The notes below the pieces were generated by a model. The model was not told where the DNA came from. It was given only the letters and a program-made list of their open reading frames with translations, and made no database searches. Positions 7,734 through 15,862 of a stretch of DNA of 33,411 nucleotides are shown one piece after another. Made by a program: the position numbers and the translations under genes. The first letter of the stretch is position 1, and every line of letters starts with the position of its first letter. The stretch is from CAZVTU01 sp964630295 (GTDB taxonomy: Bacteria > Patescibacteriota > Minisyncoccia > Minisyncoccales > RBG-13-42-11): the NCBI GenBank assembly GCA_964630295.1, contig CAZVTU010000001.1, positions 1 to 33,411 of the forward strand, read 5' to 3'.

Positions 7734-8555
7734 ATGAATGAAAACGAAGAGATTTATAAGCTCGAAGGATTAGCTAAGAAAATTCGGAAAGACATCCTAG
7801 AACTGATTTACCAAACGAAAAGTCCCCATATTGGCTCTTGCTTTTCAATGGTAGAATTGTTAGTAGCTTTATATTTTAAGATTTTACGAATTAATCCAAA
7901 AAACCCTCAAGATCCAAACCGAGATAGATTTTTATTAAGCAAAGGTCATGGGGTGCCAGCTCTTTACCCAGTTTTGGCTGAGAGAGGATTTATTAAAAAA
8001 GAAACTTTAGAAGGATTTGCCAGGGATGGGGGAACTTTAGAACAACATCCTACCAGAAATGTTTCTCAAGGAATTGAAATTTCCAGCGGTTCTTTGGGAC
8101 ATGGATTGGCATTAGGATGTGGAATGGCTTTAGCTGGAAAATACGACAAAAAGGATTATAGAGTTTTTGTTTATTTATCAGACGGAGAAATGGAGGAAGG
8201 ATCAACTTGGGAAAGTATTCTTTTTGCTAGTCATCATCAATTAGATAATTTAGTGGCAATTGTTGATAAGAATAAGTTTCAAGCCTTAGGTAAAACCTCA
8301 GAAATTTTAAATACTGACCCCTTGCCTAGAAAATGGCAATCTTTTGGTTGGGAAGTAAAAGAAATCGATGGTCATAATTTAAAAGAAATTATTTTTACTT
8401 TAGAAAAAATTCCTTTTCAATTAGAAAAACCAAGTTGTCTTATTGCTCAGACTATAAAAGGTAGAGGAGTATCATTTATGGAAAATAATGGAGAATGGCA
8501 TGATAAATACCCTAACGAAGAAGAGTATGAAGAGGCTTTAAAAGAATTAAAATGA
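7734..8555 (+). CDS. Transketolase, N-terminal (thiamine diphosphate-binding) subunit
   Basis: The 273-residue protein corresponds to the N-terminal domain of transketolase. It shows DRFLLSKGHGVPALYPVLAE, GSLGHGLALGCGMALAGK and YLSDGEMEEGSTWES, followed by IVDKNKFQALG. The last two form the thiamine diphosphate/metal-binding region. The C-terminal part of the enzyme is encoded by the next gene, overlapping by four bases, so both polypeptides should be made together and assemble. Split transketolases are common in archaea and several bacterial groups. The enzyme exchanges two-carbon units in the pentose phosphate pathway and, with the transaldolase at 1015, can produce sedoheptulose 7-phosphate. 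A hairpin and promoter-like hexamers lie just upstream. Confidence 0.92.
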   Translation: MNENEEIYKLEGLAKKIRKDILELIYQTKSPHIGSCFSMVELLVALYFKILRINPKNPQDPNRDRFLLSKGHGVPALYPVLAERGFIKKETLEGFARDGGTLEQHPTRNVSQGIEISSGSLGHGLALGCGMALAGKYDKKDYRVFVYLSDGEMEEGSTWESILFASHHQLDNLVAIVDKNKFQALGKTSEILNTDPLPRKWQSFGWEVKEIDGHNLKEIIFTLEKIPFQLEKPSCLIAQTIKGRGVSFMENNGEWHDKYPNEEEYEEALKELK

Positions 8556-9466
8556 GAAAAGCATTTTTCCAAAAATTAGAAAAGATTGCTAAAGAAAATA
8601 AAGATATCTTTTTACTGGTAGGGGATTTGGGAAGAAAATTTTTTCAAAATTTCAAAGGGCTCGATCCTAAAAGATTTATCAATACGGGAGTAGCTGAAGC
8701 TAATATGATAGGAGTAGCAGCTGGTCTTTCGATGTCAGGAAAGAATGTTTATTGTTATTCAATTATCCCCTTTCTTTTAATGAGAACTTTTGAACAAATT
8801 CGGATTGATGTTTGCTACAATAAATTGAATGTAAAATTATTGGGAGCAGGCAGTGGATTTACTTATGGTCTGGAAGGAATTACTCATCATGCAATAGAAG
8901 ACATTGCTATCCTCCGCGTTTTACCCTATATGACGATAGTGGCTCCCGGAGACGCCAGAGAAGCTGAAGCTTTAGCTGAAGCCTCCTTTAATTATCAAAG
9001 TCCGCTTTATATTAGATTCGGTAGAGACAGAGAATCAGTTGTTCATGAAAAAGAAATAAAGTTTGAAATCGGAAAGGGGATTTTTGTAAACGAAGGAAAA
9101 GATATTTGTTTGTTAGCCACAGGGACGATGCTTCAGACCGGGAAAATAGTTTTAAAAAACTTAATTAGCCGAGGTTTAAACCCAACTCTTATCAGTCTTC
9201 ATACTATTAAACCCTTAGATGAAAATTTAATTAGAAATTGTAGTCAAAATTATAAGTCCATTTTTACTTTAGAAGAACATAGTATTATTGGGGGATTGGG
9301 GTCAGCAGTAGCCGAAATTTTAGCAGAAAATAATTTTTCAGGAAAATTTAAAAGAATTGGCATAAAAGACGTCTACTCTCCCTACATAGGAGGGCCGGAG
9401 TATCTATTAAAAAAACTCGGGCTTGATCCAGAAAGTATTACTAATTTCATCTTAAAAGAAATTTAA
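8552..9466 (+). CDS. Transketolase, C-terminal subunit
   Basis: This 304-residue protein contains the pyrimidine-binding and C-terminal domains of transketolase. FINTGVAEANMIGVAAGLSMSG holds the glutamate that activates the cofactor in this family. YGLEGITHHAIEDIAILR and PLYIRFGRD match the substrate-site region. The last 110 residues (ICLLATGTMLQTGKIV onward) form the transketolase C domain. The start ATG overlaps the stop of the N subunit as ATGA. The DXP-synthase-like alternative is less likely, because both subunits together have ordinary transketolase length and motif order. Confidence 0.92.
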   Translation: MRKAFFQKLEKIAKENKDIFLLVGDLGRKFFQNFKGLDPKRFINTGVAEANMIGVAAGLSMSGKNVYCYSIIPFLLMRTFEQIRIDVCYNKLNVKLLGAGSGFTYGLEGITHHAIEDIAILRVLPYMTIVAPGDAREAEALAEASFNYQSPLYIRFGRDRESVVHEKEIKFEIGKGIFVNEGKDICLLATGTMLQTGKIVLKNLISRGLNPTLISLHTIKPLDENLIRNCSQNYKSIFTLEEHSIIGGLGSAVAEILAENNFSGKFKRIGIKDVYSPYIGGPEYLLKKLGLDPESITNFILKEI

Positions 9467-9470
9467 AAAT

Positions 9471-10589
9471 ATGAACTATAAAGTTCCTTTTGTAAATTAC
9501 AAAATCCAATATCAAAATCTCAAAAATGAGATAGATGAAGCATTAAAAAGAGTTTTGACATATGGAGATTATATTCTTCGTGGAGATGTCGAAGAATTTG
9601 AGAGAAATTTAGCTTCTTTTGTCGGAACAAAATATGCTGTTGGTGTGAATTCTGGAACGGATGCTTTAATTTTTTCTCTAAAAGCAGCTGGAATTGGGCC
9701 GGGTGATGAGGTAATTACTGTTTCTCATACATTCGTTGCTTCAATAGCAGCAATCTGCCATGTTGGAGCTATTCCGATATTGATTGATGTCAGAGAAGAT
9801 TTTAATATCGCTGTCAATAAAATTGAAGAAGCGATTACTGAAAAAACTAAAGCTATTCTGCCAGTTCATCTTAATGGTAGGGTTTGCGAGATGGATAAAT
9901 TAATGGAAATTGCTCAAAAAAACAATCTACTAGTAATTGAAGACGCTGCTCAAGCCTTAGGAGCGAAATTTCAAGGAAAAACAGCAGGTTCCTTTGGTTT
10001 GGCCGGTTGTTTTAGTTTTTATCCAGCTAAAATTTTAGGAGCAGCTGGTGATGCTGGTGCAGTAGTTACTAATGACGAAAACTTTGCTGAAAAAGTTCGT
10101 CTTCTAAGAAATCACGGACAGAGGAAAAACTCAGAAGGAAAAATTGAGATTTTATTATTTGGTGAAACCTCTCGATTGGACAATCTCCAAGCTGCTATTC
10201 TAAATGTGAAATTTAAATATCTACCAAAATGGATAAAAAGAAGGAGAGAAATTGCAGAAATTTATAATGAGGGTCTGAAAGAAGTTTCGCAAATTGATCT
10301 TCCTCCCGCTCCTAATTCAGATAAAAGATATTTTGATATCTTTCAAAACTATGTTTTAAAAGCTGAAAGAAGAGACGAATTATCTAATTTCTTAAAAGAA
10401 AAGGGAGTAGAAACCTTAATTAAAGACCCTATAGCCAATCATAAACAGCCCAGGCTTGGCTTATCTCATTTTAATCTTCCTTACACAGAGAAATTGGCTG
10501 AAATGGTTATTTCCCTTCCTATCTATCCCGAGTTAACTCAGGAACAAATAGATTATGTAATAAATTCTGTTAAAGACTTTTATCAATGA
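9471..10589 (+). CDS. DegT/DnrJ/EryC1/StrS-family sugar aminotransferase
   Basis: A 372-residue PLP-dependent enzyme. VGVNSGTDALIFSLKAAGIGPGDEVITVSHTFVAS binds the cofactor phosphate, VIEDAAQALGA provides the Asp that contacts the pyridine nitrogen, and CFSFYPAKILGAAGDAGAVV holds the Schiff-base lysine in SFYPAK. The family aminates 3- or 4-keto nucleotide sugars. It lies immediately upstream of, and overlaps by four bases, a predicted nucleotide-sugar 4,6-dehydratase gene. That suggests 4-amino-4,6-dideoxy (PglE/PseC-like) or 3-amino sugar synthesis. Regiochemistry is not determinable from sequence alone. Confidence 0.9.
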   Translation: MNYKVPFVNYKIQYQNLKNEIDEALKRVLTYGDYILRGDVEEFERNLASFVGTKYAVGVNSGTDALIFSLKAAGIGPGDEVITVSHTFVASIAAICHVGAIPILIDVREDFNIAVNKIEEAITEKTKAILPVHLNGRVCEMDKLMEIAQKNNLLVIEDAAQALGAKFQGKTAGSFGLAGCFSFYPAKILGAAGDAGAVVTNDENFAEKVRLLRNHGQRKNSEGKIEILLFGETSRLDNLQAAILNVKFKYLPKWIKRRREIAEIYNEGLKEVSQIDLPPAPNSDKRYFDIFQNYVLKAERRDELSNFLKEKGVETLIKDPIANHKQPRLGLSHFNLPYTEKLAEMVISLPIYPELTQEQIDYVINSVKDFYQ

Positions 10590-12481
10590 AAAATATTTTT
10601 CAAAAATTTTTAACTGAAAAAAGAAAATCATTAAGAATTGTCTTTTTTCTTTTGGCCGATGTAATTCTAATTTCTCTCTCAGCTTGGCTGGCTTTTGTGG
10701 TCAGGTTTGAAGGCCAGATTCCTTACCAGTATCATTTAAATATTCTGGGAATTATCTTCTTTGCTTTAATAATTACCATTCCTATTTTTTACTTTTCAAA
10801 ACTCTATCATTTCACTTGGGTTTATGTTAGCACCGAAGAATTAATTTCTTTAACTAAAGCTACTTCTCTGAGCTTTTTAGTTTTAACAGCAGTTTATTTT
10901 GTTTTTCGAGAGCACCCAATATTTTCTGGTTTTCCTCGTTCTACCCTTTTTATTACTTATTTCTTTATTTTTATTTTATGTGGCGGAATCCGTTTTATTA
11001 AAAGAATTTATTTACAGATATTTCCCGGTGGAAAGAAAGAAGAAAAAGAAAGGACCTTAATCGTTGGAGCGGGAGATGCTGGAGAACAAATCCTGAGAAA
11101 TATTCTAAACACAAAGACGAGTCTTTATTTACCGGTTGGTTTTGTGGATGATAGTCCGGCTAAACAAGGGATATTAATTCATGGACTGAAAGTATTTGGC
11201 AAAATCAATGATATTCCTAAAGTGGTAAAGGACCAAAGAATAGAAAACTTAATTGTCGCTTTACCATCAGCTGGTTCTCAAGGAATAAGAAAAGCAGTCG
11301 AGCAAGGAAGAAAAGCTGGACTTAAGAAAATTAAGATTGTGCCGCCAATAGATGAGTTGATTAATGGTAAAATCAATCTTTCTACCCTTAGAGATGTAGA
11401 GATGGAAGATTTATTAGGTAGGGAGCCAGTAATTTTAGATCAAAATTCGATTGAGAATTTTATTAACGGAAAAAGGATTTTAGTTACGGGGGCCGCCGGT
11501 TCTATTGGTTCTGAACTTTGTAGGCAAATAATAAAATTTCGGCCACAATATCTTTTTTTATTAGATCAGGATGAGACCGGAATTTTTAATATAGAGAATG
11601 AATTAAAAAATAAATTTTCAGATGTCACCTCTTTTATTGTAGATATTAGGGATGAAGAAAAAATAAAAAGGATTATAGAAGGAATTTTTAATGCAACTGC
11701 CCCAAGTATAGTTTTTCATGCTGCAGCTTATAAGCACGTTCCTTTAATGGAAAAACATCCTGATGAGGCAGTAAAAAACAATATTCTTGGAACAAAAGTG
11801 TTAGCTTTAACCGCCGCTAAAGTTGGAGTTGAAAAATTTATTTTTATCTCTACCGATAAAGCAGTAAAACCTGCCTCAGTAATGGGCGCTACCAAACGAG
11901 TGGGAGAGATGATATGTCAAGCTTTAAACAACGACAAAAATCTTAATCCTCAAAACACCAAGTTTATCTCAGTTCGTTTTGGAAATGTTTTAGGAAGTAG
12001 GGGGAGTATTATCCCTATTTTTCGAGAAAGAATTAAGAAAAGAGAACCAATTGAAATTACACATTCTGAAATGAAAAGATATTTTATGACAACTCCTGAG
12101 GCTTGTCTTTTAGTATTACAGGCCGGAGCGATGGGTCAAGGAGGGGAAGTATTTGTTTTAAACATGGGAGATCCGGTGAAAATAATTGATTTAGCAAAAG
12201 AATTAATTAGGCTTTCTGGTCTACGACCAGATATCGATATTCCTATTGTTTTTACTGAACCCCGGCCAGGAGAAAAACTTTCTGAAGAACTATTAAGTGC
12301 TGAGGAAGGGACAATTTCTACTCAAAACAAAAAAATTTTTATCGCGAAGCTCTCTGAAATCGGGTGGTTAAGGTTATCCCCAAAATTAGAAAAATTAGAA
12401 AAAGCAGCTTATAATGGAGATAAGGAGGAGATAGTAAAAACTTTAAAAGAAGTCGTTCCAACTTATGACAAAAGAATCTAA
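10586..12481 (+). CDS. Membrane-anchored nucleotide-sugar 4,6-dehydratase (PglF/WbpM/CapD-like)
   Basis: At 631 residues this matches full-length PglF/WbpM proteins. About four membrane helices occupy residues 17-140. A first Rossmann-like domain (TLIVGAGDAGEQILRNIL) follows. The catalytic short-chain dehydrogenase domain starts near residue 293 with ILVTGAAGSIGSELCRQI. STDKAVKPASVMGATKR near 422-438 shows the family feature in which the usual catalytic tyrosine of the YxxxK motif is replaced by methionine. The enzyme forms UDP-4-keto-6-deoxy-hexosamine, the substrate for the adjacent aminotransferase. It overlaps both neighbours, by 4 and 17 bases. Epimerase activity of the CapD type is an alternative, but the Met variant favours dehydratase. 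Confidence 0.88.
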   Translation: MKNIFQKFLTEKRKSLRIVFFLLADVILISLSAWLAFVVRFEGQIPYQYHLNILGIIFFALIITIPIFYFSKLYHFTWVYVSTEELISLTKATSLSFLVLTAVYFVFREHPIFSGFPRSTLFITYFFIFILCGGIRFIKRIYLQIFPGGKKEEKERTLIVGAGDAGEQILRNILNTKTSLYLPVGFVDDSPAKQGILIHGLKVFGKINDIPKVVKDQRIENLIVALPSAGSQGIRKAVEQGRKAGLKKIKIVPPIDELINGKINLSTLRDVEMEDLLGREPVILDQNSIENFINGKRILVTGAAGSIGSELCRQIIKFRPQYLFLLDQDETGIFNIENELKNKFSDVTSFIVDIRDEEKIKRIIEGIFNATAPSIVFHAAAYKHVPLMEKHPDEAVKNNILGTKVLALTAAKVGVEKFIFISTDKAVKPASVMGATKRVGEMICQALNNDKNLNPQNTKFISVRFGNVLGSRGSIIPIFRERIKKREPIEITHSEMKRYFMTTPEACLLVLQAGAMGQGGEVFVLNMGDPVKIIDLAKELIRLSGLRPDIDIPIVFTEPRPGEKLSEELLSAEEGTISTQNKKIFIAKLSEIGWLRLSPKLEKLEKAAYNGDKEEIVKTLKEVVPTYDKRI

Positions 12482-14645
12482 AGAGAAATTTTATTTTAAT
12501 ATTATTCAATGGGGTGTTTACCTTGCTCTCTTTGCCCCATTTATTTTTATTAAAGATTATTTTTTCCCTTTTGTAGTACCAAAGACAATTTTCTTTAGAG
12601 TTTTTGTTGATATTATTTTTCTTGCTTACATTCCTTTAGCAATATCAAATCCCAAATACCGTCCCAAATTTAATGCTCTTACCATAACTATTACTATTTT
12701 TTTAATTGTTCTTATCTTAACATCGATCACTGGAGCTAATTTTGCTCGAAGTTTTTGGAGTACTTTTGAAAGAATGACAGGTCTTCTTACTTTCTTTCAT
12801 CTTTATGTTTTTTACATAATTCTAATCAGTGTTTTTAAGGAAAGGAAATATTGGGAAAGGATTTTATCCGTTTCAATTTTTGTCTGTCTTTTAATTTCAA
12901 TTATTGTCTTAACTTCCAGTGATCCAACCACTCGGGGAGGTGGAACTCTTGGTAATTCCTCATTTTATTCAGCTTATCTTTTATTTAATTTGTTTTTTGC
13001 AATAATTTTACTTGTCATCAAGGGAGGATTTTGGCGATTTCTTTACGGTATAGCTTTAATTGTTTTTCTCGCTGGCTTATTTTTTAATCCTGGAGGTTTT
13101 ACTAAGGGAGCGGTCTCTGCTTTTTTTGTTGGTTTATTTATTCTGGGAGTTGGCTATTTAATGTTTTGTTCGTTTTCTTCAGATAGAAAAAGAGCAAAAA
13201 AGATCACAATTTTAATAATAGTTTTAATGATAATAGGTGTACTGGGGCTTACTCAGTTGAGTTTTATCCAAAAAGAAATTGATAAAATTTGGAACTCAGG
13301 CAGTCTTCAGGCAAGATTAGTGGTTTGGAAAATGGGTTGGGAGAGCTGGCAAGAAAAATTTTGGTTAGGTTGGGGTCCAGAGAATTTTTATATTCCTTTT
13401 GCCAAATATTACAATCCCGAATTACCATTAACTCACGATATCTGGTATGATCGCGTTCATAATATTGTTTTAGATACAGGAGTTAGTTCGGGAATTTTAG
13501 GTCTATTAAGCTATTTAGCTATTTTTGGTGTGGCTATCGTCGGATTATTTAAACTCTTACCTAAAATTTTTGACAAAAAAAACGCTCTTGTCCCTTTAGG
13601 ATTAATCGCCCTATTAGTGATTTATCTTTTTCAAAATATTTGGGTTTTTGATATGGTTTCGAGTTATATTGTTTTCTTTTTAAGTTTAGCTTTTATTAAT
13701 TTTTTAATATCATCACAAAAAGAAGAGACCGTAAAAGTTGAAAAGCCAAATTATCTTTCCTCTTTCATTGGGGGAATTTTAATAATTTTAACAATTTTTA
13801 CTTTCTATTTTGGCAATATTAAAGTAGCCCAAGCTTCAAAATATACTGTTAGAGGAATGTCTTTTCCTCTAGAAGAATCTTTATCCTATTTTAAAAAGGC
13901 TCTAAAAGCTTCCCCTATTTCCCACTTTGAGACTCCAGAGCAGTTATCAACAAGAATTATTGCTTTGGCTCGAGAAGGAAATCAAAACCAACAGCTTTTA
14001 AGAGAAGGATTTAAATTAGCAGAGGAAGAAATGAAAAAAAGCCTTGAGCAAGATCCTCTGAACTTTCGTTTTTATTTATTTTTAGGAAAATATTACAACA
14101 GTCGTTATTCGCTAACAAACAATAAAGAAGATCTTAACCTAGCTGAGGAATCATTAAATAAAGCCAAAGAATTGAGTCCTAAAAATCAACAAGTCTATTG
14201 GTTTTTGGCCCAAACAAAACTTTACGAAAAAAAATATAATGAATCAATTAATTATTTAAAAAAAGCAGTTGACTTAGAACCGAGACTTGCTCAATCTAAT
14301 TGGTTTTTAGCTTTAGGTTATTTAAATGCTAGAAAATATCAATTAGCCCTGAATTATCTAAAAAAAGCAGAAGAGTTAGGGTTTAATTGGAAAGGAAATA
14401 TAAATTCTCTTAAACAAGGAATTGAAATATATAAAGGGATAGGGGATCGCGATACTTTATTATCTCTCTATAAATTAGGAACAGAGCTTTCGCCTAACGA
14501 GGCTGATTTTTGGGCTGGCCTTGCTGATGCTTACGCTTCCAAAGGGGAAAGAGAAAAAGCAAAAGAAGCAGCTGAAGAGTTATTAAAATTAAAACCCGAG
14601 GCATCCTCTCAGGTTGAGCAATTTTTAGAGCAGTTAGGTTATTGA
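12465..14645 (+). CDS. O-antigen ligase/Wzy-like membrane protein with C-terminal TPR domain
   Basis: The 726-residue protein has a polytopic N-terminal region of about twelve hydrophobic helices up to roughly residue 455. It includes the Wzy_C/WaaL signature GWGPENFYIPF to RVHNIVLDTG near 300-340, and the His in RVHN corresponds to the conserved ligase histidine. Residues 530-720 form tetratricopeptide repeats (AEESLNKAKELSPKNQQVYWFLAQ and YNESINYLKKAVDLEP, among others), which probably sit outside the membrane and contact partner proteins. The WaaL-like half would polymerise the lipid-linked glycan or transfer it to a protein or lipid acceptor. TPR-fused versions often act as protein O-oligosaccharyltransferases. 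Bases 12646-12672 contain a degenerate CAAATCC repeat. Confidence 0.85.
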   Translation: MTKESKEKFYFNIIQWGVYLALFAPFIFIKDYFFPFVVPKTIFFRVFVDIIFLAYIPLAISNPKYRPKFNALTITITIFLIVLILTSITGANFARSFWSTFERMTGLLTFFHLYVFYIILISVFKERKYWERILSVSIFVCLLISIIVLTSSDPTTRGGGTLGNSSFYSAYLLFNLFFAIILLVIKGGFWRFLYGIALIVFLAGLFFNPGGFTKGAVSAFFVGLFILGVGYLMFCSFSSDRKRAKKITILIIVLMIIGVLGLTQLSFIQKEIDKIWNSGSLQARLVVWKMGWESWQEKFWLGWGPENFYIPFAKYYNPELPLTHDIWYDRVHNIVLDTGVSSGILGLLSYLAIFGVAIVGLFKLLPKIFDKKNALVPLGLIALLVIYLFQNIWVFDMVSSYIVFFLSLAFINFLISSQKEETVKVEKPNYLSSFIGGILIILTIFTFYFGNIKVAQASKYTVRGMSFPLEESLSYFKKALKASPISHFETPEQLSTRIIALAREGNQNQQLLREGFKLAEEEMKKSLEQDPLNFRFYLFLGKYYNSRYSLTNNKEDLNLAEESLNKAKELSPKNQQVYWFLAQTKLYEKKYNESINYLKKAVDLEPRLAQSNWFLALGYLNARKYQLALNYLKKAEELGFNWKGNINSLKQGIEIYKGIGDRDTLLSLYKLGTELSPNEADFWAGLADAYASKGEREKAKEAAEELLKLKPEASSQVEQFLEQLGY

Positions 14646-14670
14646 CAATTGTTATTGGGTTTGCTATAAT
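14642..14670 (+). promoter_or_regulatory. Perfect-consensus sigma-70 promoter after the ligase gene
   Basis: TTGACA (14642-14647), exactly 17 bases, then TATAAT (14665-14670). The -35 box overlaps the stop codon of the ligase gene. The predicted start near 14677 lies only about 25 bases before a terminator stem, so it appears to drive a very short RNA rather than murB. Confidence 0.8.
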
Positions 14671-14676
14671 TTAACA

Positions 14677-14730
14677 GTGAGTGCAATACTCCACTAAGTC
14701 GCAGGCCCCACTCGAGCGGGGCCTGTTTTT
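14677..14730 (+). ncRNA. Candidate short RNA (about 54 nt), unknown family
   Basis: The stretch from the predicted start to the T-tract contains a small stem, AGTGAGT with ACT-C-CACT around a GCAAT loop, followed by the terminator hairpin. No open reading frame is present. The words GTGAGTGC and ACTAAGTC recur, in swapped order, in the hairpin just downstream (14744-14800). I do not recognise an RNA family. The simpler reading is a promoter remnant plus the glycan-operon terminator. Confidence 0.45.
14702..14730 (+). terminator. Rho-independent terminator
   Basis: CAGGCCCC (14702-14709) pairs perfectly with GGGGCCTG (14718-14725) across an 8-base loop, followed by five thymines. It ends transcripts from the glycan operon and from the consensus promoter at 14642. 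Confidence 0.88.
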
Positions 14731-14743
14731 AATTTAATTAAAA

Positions 14744-14800
14744 GGGCCGAGAGAGTTAACTCCGATACTAAGTCTTTAGTGAGTGCTTACCTCTCGGCCC
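14744..14800 (+). other. Long imperfect RNA hairpin between the ligase gene and murB
   Basis: GGGCCGAGAG (14744-14753) pairs perfectly with CTCTCGGCCC (14791-14800). Inside, ACTC/GAGT and ACTAA/TTAGT continue the helix around a CGAT bulge and a GTCT loop, with an AGTTA/GCTTAC internal loop. No T-tract follows on the plus strand, so it is not a normal plus-strand terminator. On the minus strand TTTT follows, so a minus-strand terminator is possible. No known element was recognised. Confidence 0.6.
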
Positions 14801-14821
14801 AGTTATATTTTAACAAAAAAA

Positions 14822-14830
14822 TGGTAAAAT
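14822..14830 (+). promoter_or_regulatory. Extended -10 element just before murB
   Basis: TGGTAAAAT (TG-n-TAAAAT) lies six bases before the murB ATG, which puts the expected transcription start at or next to the start codon. No good -35 was found. Confidence 0.45.
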
Positions 14831-14836
14831 ACAATA

Positions 14837-15700
14837 ATGAAATTTCAGAGAAATATTTCTTTAGCTAAATACACAACATTTAGAATCGGGGGTCAAGCTA
14901 AATATTTTTTTATTGCTAAAACAAAAAAAGATCTAATTTTAGCAATTCAAGAAGCTAAAAGAAAAAAACTACCTTTTTTTATTTTAGGAAACGGAAGTAA
15001 TATTTTAATTTCAGATAAAGGATTTGATGGTTTAGTGATAAAAATTCAAAATTCAAAATTCAAAATTCTAAATTCTAAAATTATTGCTGGAGCAGGAGTT
15101 CATTTGGGGAAATTAGTAAATGAATCAGCGGTAAAAAGATTATCTGGTTTAGAGTGGGCGATAGGTATCCCAGGAACGGTTGGAGGAGCAGTTTATGGAA
15201 ATGCTGGAGCTTTTAAAAAGTCAATGGGAGATGTTGTTAAAGAAGTGGAAGTATACGATACCAAAAATCAGGAATTTAAAATTCTTAAAAATAAAAATTG
15301 TAAGTTTGGCTACCGCGACAGTATTTTTAAGCATAATAAGAATCTAATTATCGTTTCAGCAACGATTAAATTAAAAAAAGGTAATAAAAAAGAAATCAAA
15401 AAGAAAATTAAAGAATATTTAAATTATAAGAAGAAAACTCAACCTTTAAGTTTTCACTCAGCAGGTTCTATTTTTAAAAATTCTAAAAATTTTTCTGCTG
15501 CTGAATTGATTGAAAGATGTAATTTAAAAGGAAAAAAAATTGGAAAAGCAAAGATTTCCGGAAAACATGCAAATTTTATTATTAATTTAGGTGGAGCTAA
15601 AGCCGAGGATGTAATAAAATTGATAAATTTAATAAAAAAATCAGTGAAAAATAAATTCGGTATAATTTTAAAAGAAGAAATTCAATATTTAGACCATTAA
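14837..15700 (+). CDS. murB: UDP-N-acetylenolpyruvoylglucosamine reductase
   Basis: The 287-residue protein is a complete MurB. YTTFRIGGQAKYF is the N-terminal signature, ILGNGSNILISDKGFDGLVI the FAD-binding segment, and GLEWAIGIPGTVGGAVYGNAGAF the central motif. FGYRDSIFK carries the active-site Tyr-Arg, and FHSAGSIFKN the serine that protonates the substrate. It reduces the enolpyruvyl group to give UDP-N-acetylmuramic acid in peptidoglycan synthesis, implying a peptidoglycan wall. It is shorter than E. coli MurB and fits the type II group. Five heptanucleotide units at 15047-15081 encode an insertion after about residue 70. It is flanked by non-coding regions and looks monocistronic. The ATG follows an extended -10 by six bases, so the message may be leaderless. 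Confidence 0.95.
   Translation: MKFQRNISLAKYTTFRIGGQAKYFFIAKTKKDLILAIQEAKRKKLPFFILGNGSNILISDKGFDGLVIKIQNSKFKILNSKIIAGAGVHLGKLVNESAVKRLSGLEWAIGIPGTVGGAVYGNAGAFKKSMGDVVKEVEVYDTKNQEFKILKNKNCKFGYRDSIFKHNKNLIIVSATIKLKKGNKKEIKKKIKEYLNYKKKTQPLSFHSAGSIFKNSKNFSAAELIERCNLKGKKIGKAKISGKHANFIINLGGAKAEDVIKLINLIKKSVKNKFGIILKEEIQYLDH
15047..15081 (+). repeat. Heptanucleotide tandem repeat inside murB
   Basis: Three perfect CAAAATT units (15047-15067) are followed by CTAAATT and CTAAAAT. The stretch is translated as a polar, variable segment between conserved MurB motifs. Confidence 0.85.
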
Positions 15701-15710
15701 AACGAAGAAG

Positions 15711-15747
15711 TTTTGAATTTCGTATTTTGATTTTTTAAATTTTGACT
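15711..15747 (-). repeat. Degenerate heptanucleotide repeat after murB
   Basis: Read on the minus strand this stretch gives TCAAAAT-type units at roughly 7-base spacing (two TCAAAAT copies, then ACGAAAT and TCAAAAC). It resembles the murB repeat in opposite orientation. It is non-coding and degenerate. Confidence 0.45.
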
Positions 15748-15815
15748 TATTCACACTTGACAAACTATTTTAAAATGAAAAAATAAAATAAGATTTTAAA
15801 AATTTTAAAATCTTT

Positions 15816-15839
15816 GCAAATAGTTGGTCGACTATTTGC
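15816..15839 (+). other. Perfect 9-bp hairpin in the leader of the poly-lysine frame
   Basis: GCAAATAGT (15816-15824) and ACTATTTGC (15831-15839) pair perfectly around TGGTCG. It lies 23 bases before the 11-codon frame. It has no T-tract, so it is more likely a leader structure or a protein-binding site than a terminator. Confidence 0.65.
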
Positions 15840-15862
15840 ATAATTTAAAAAATTCTAATCCC

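Noticed and set aside
14744..14800. Plain rho-independent terminator on the plus strand
   Set aside because: The sequence after the stem is AGTTATATTTT, with no direct T-tract, and a better terminator lies just upstream.
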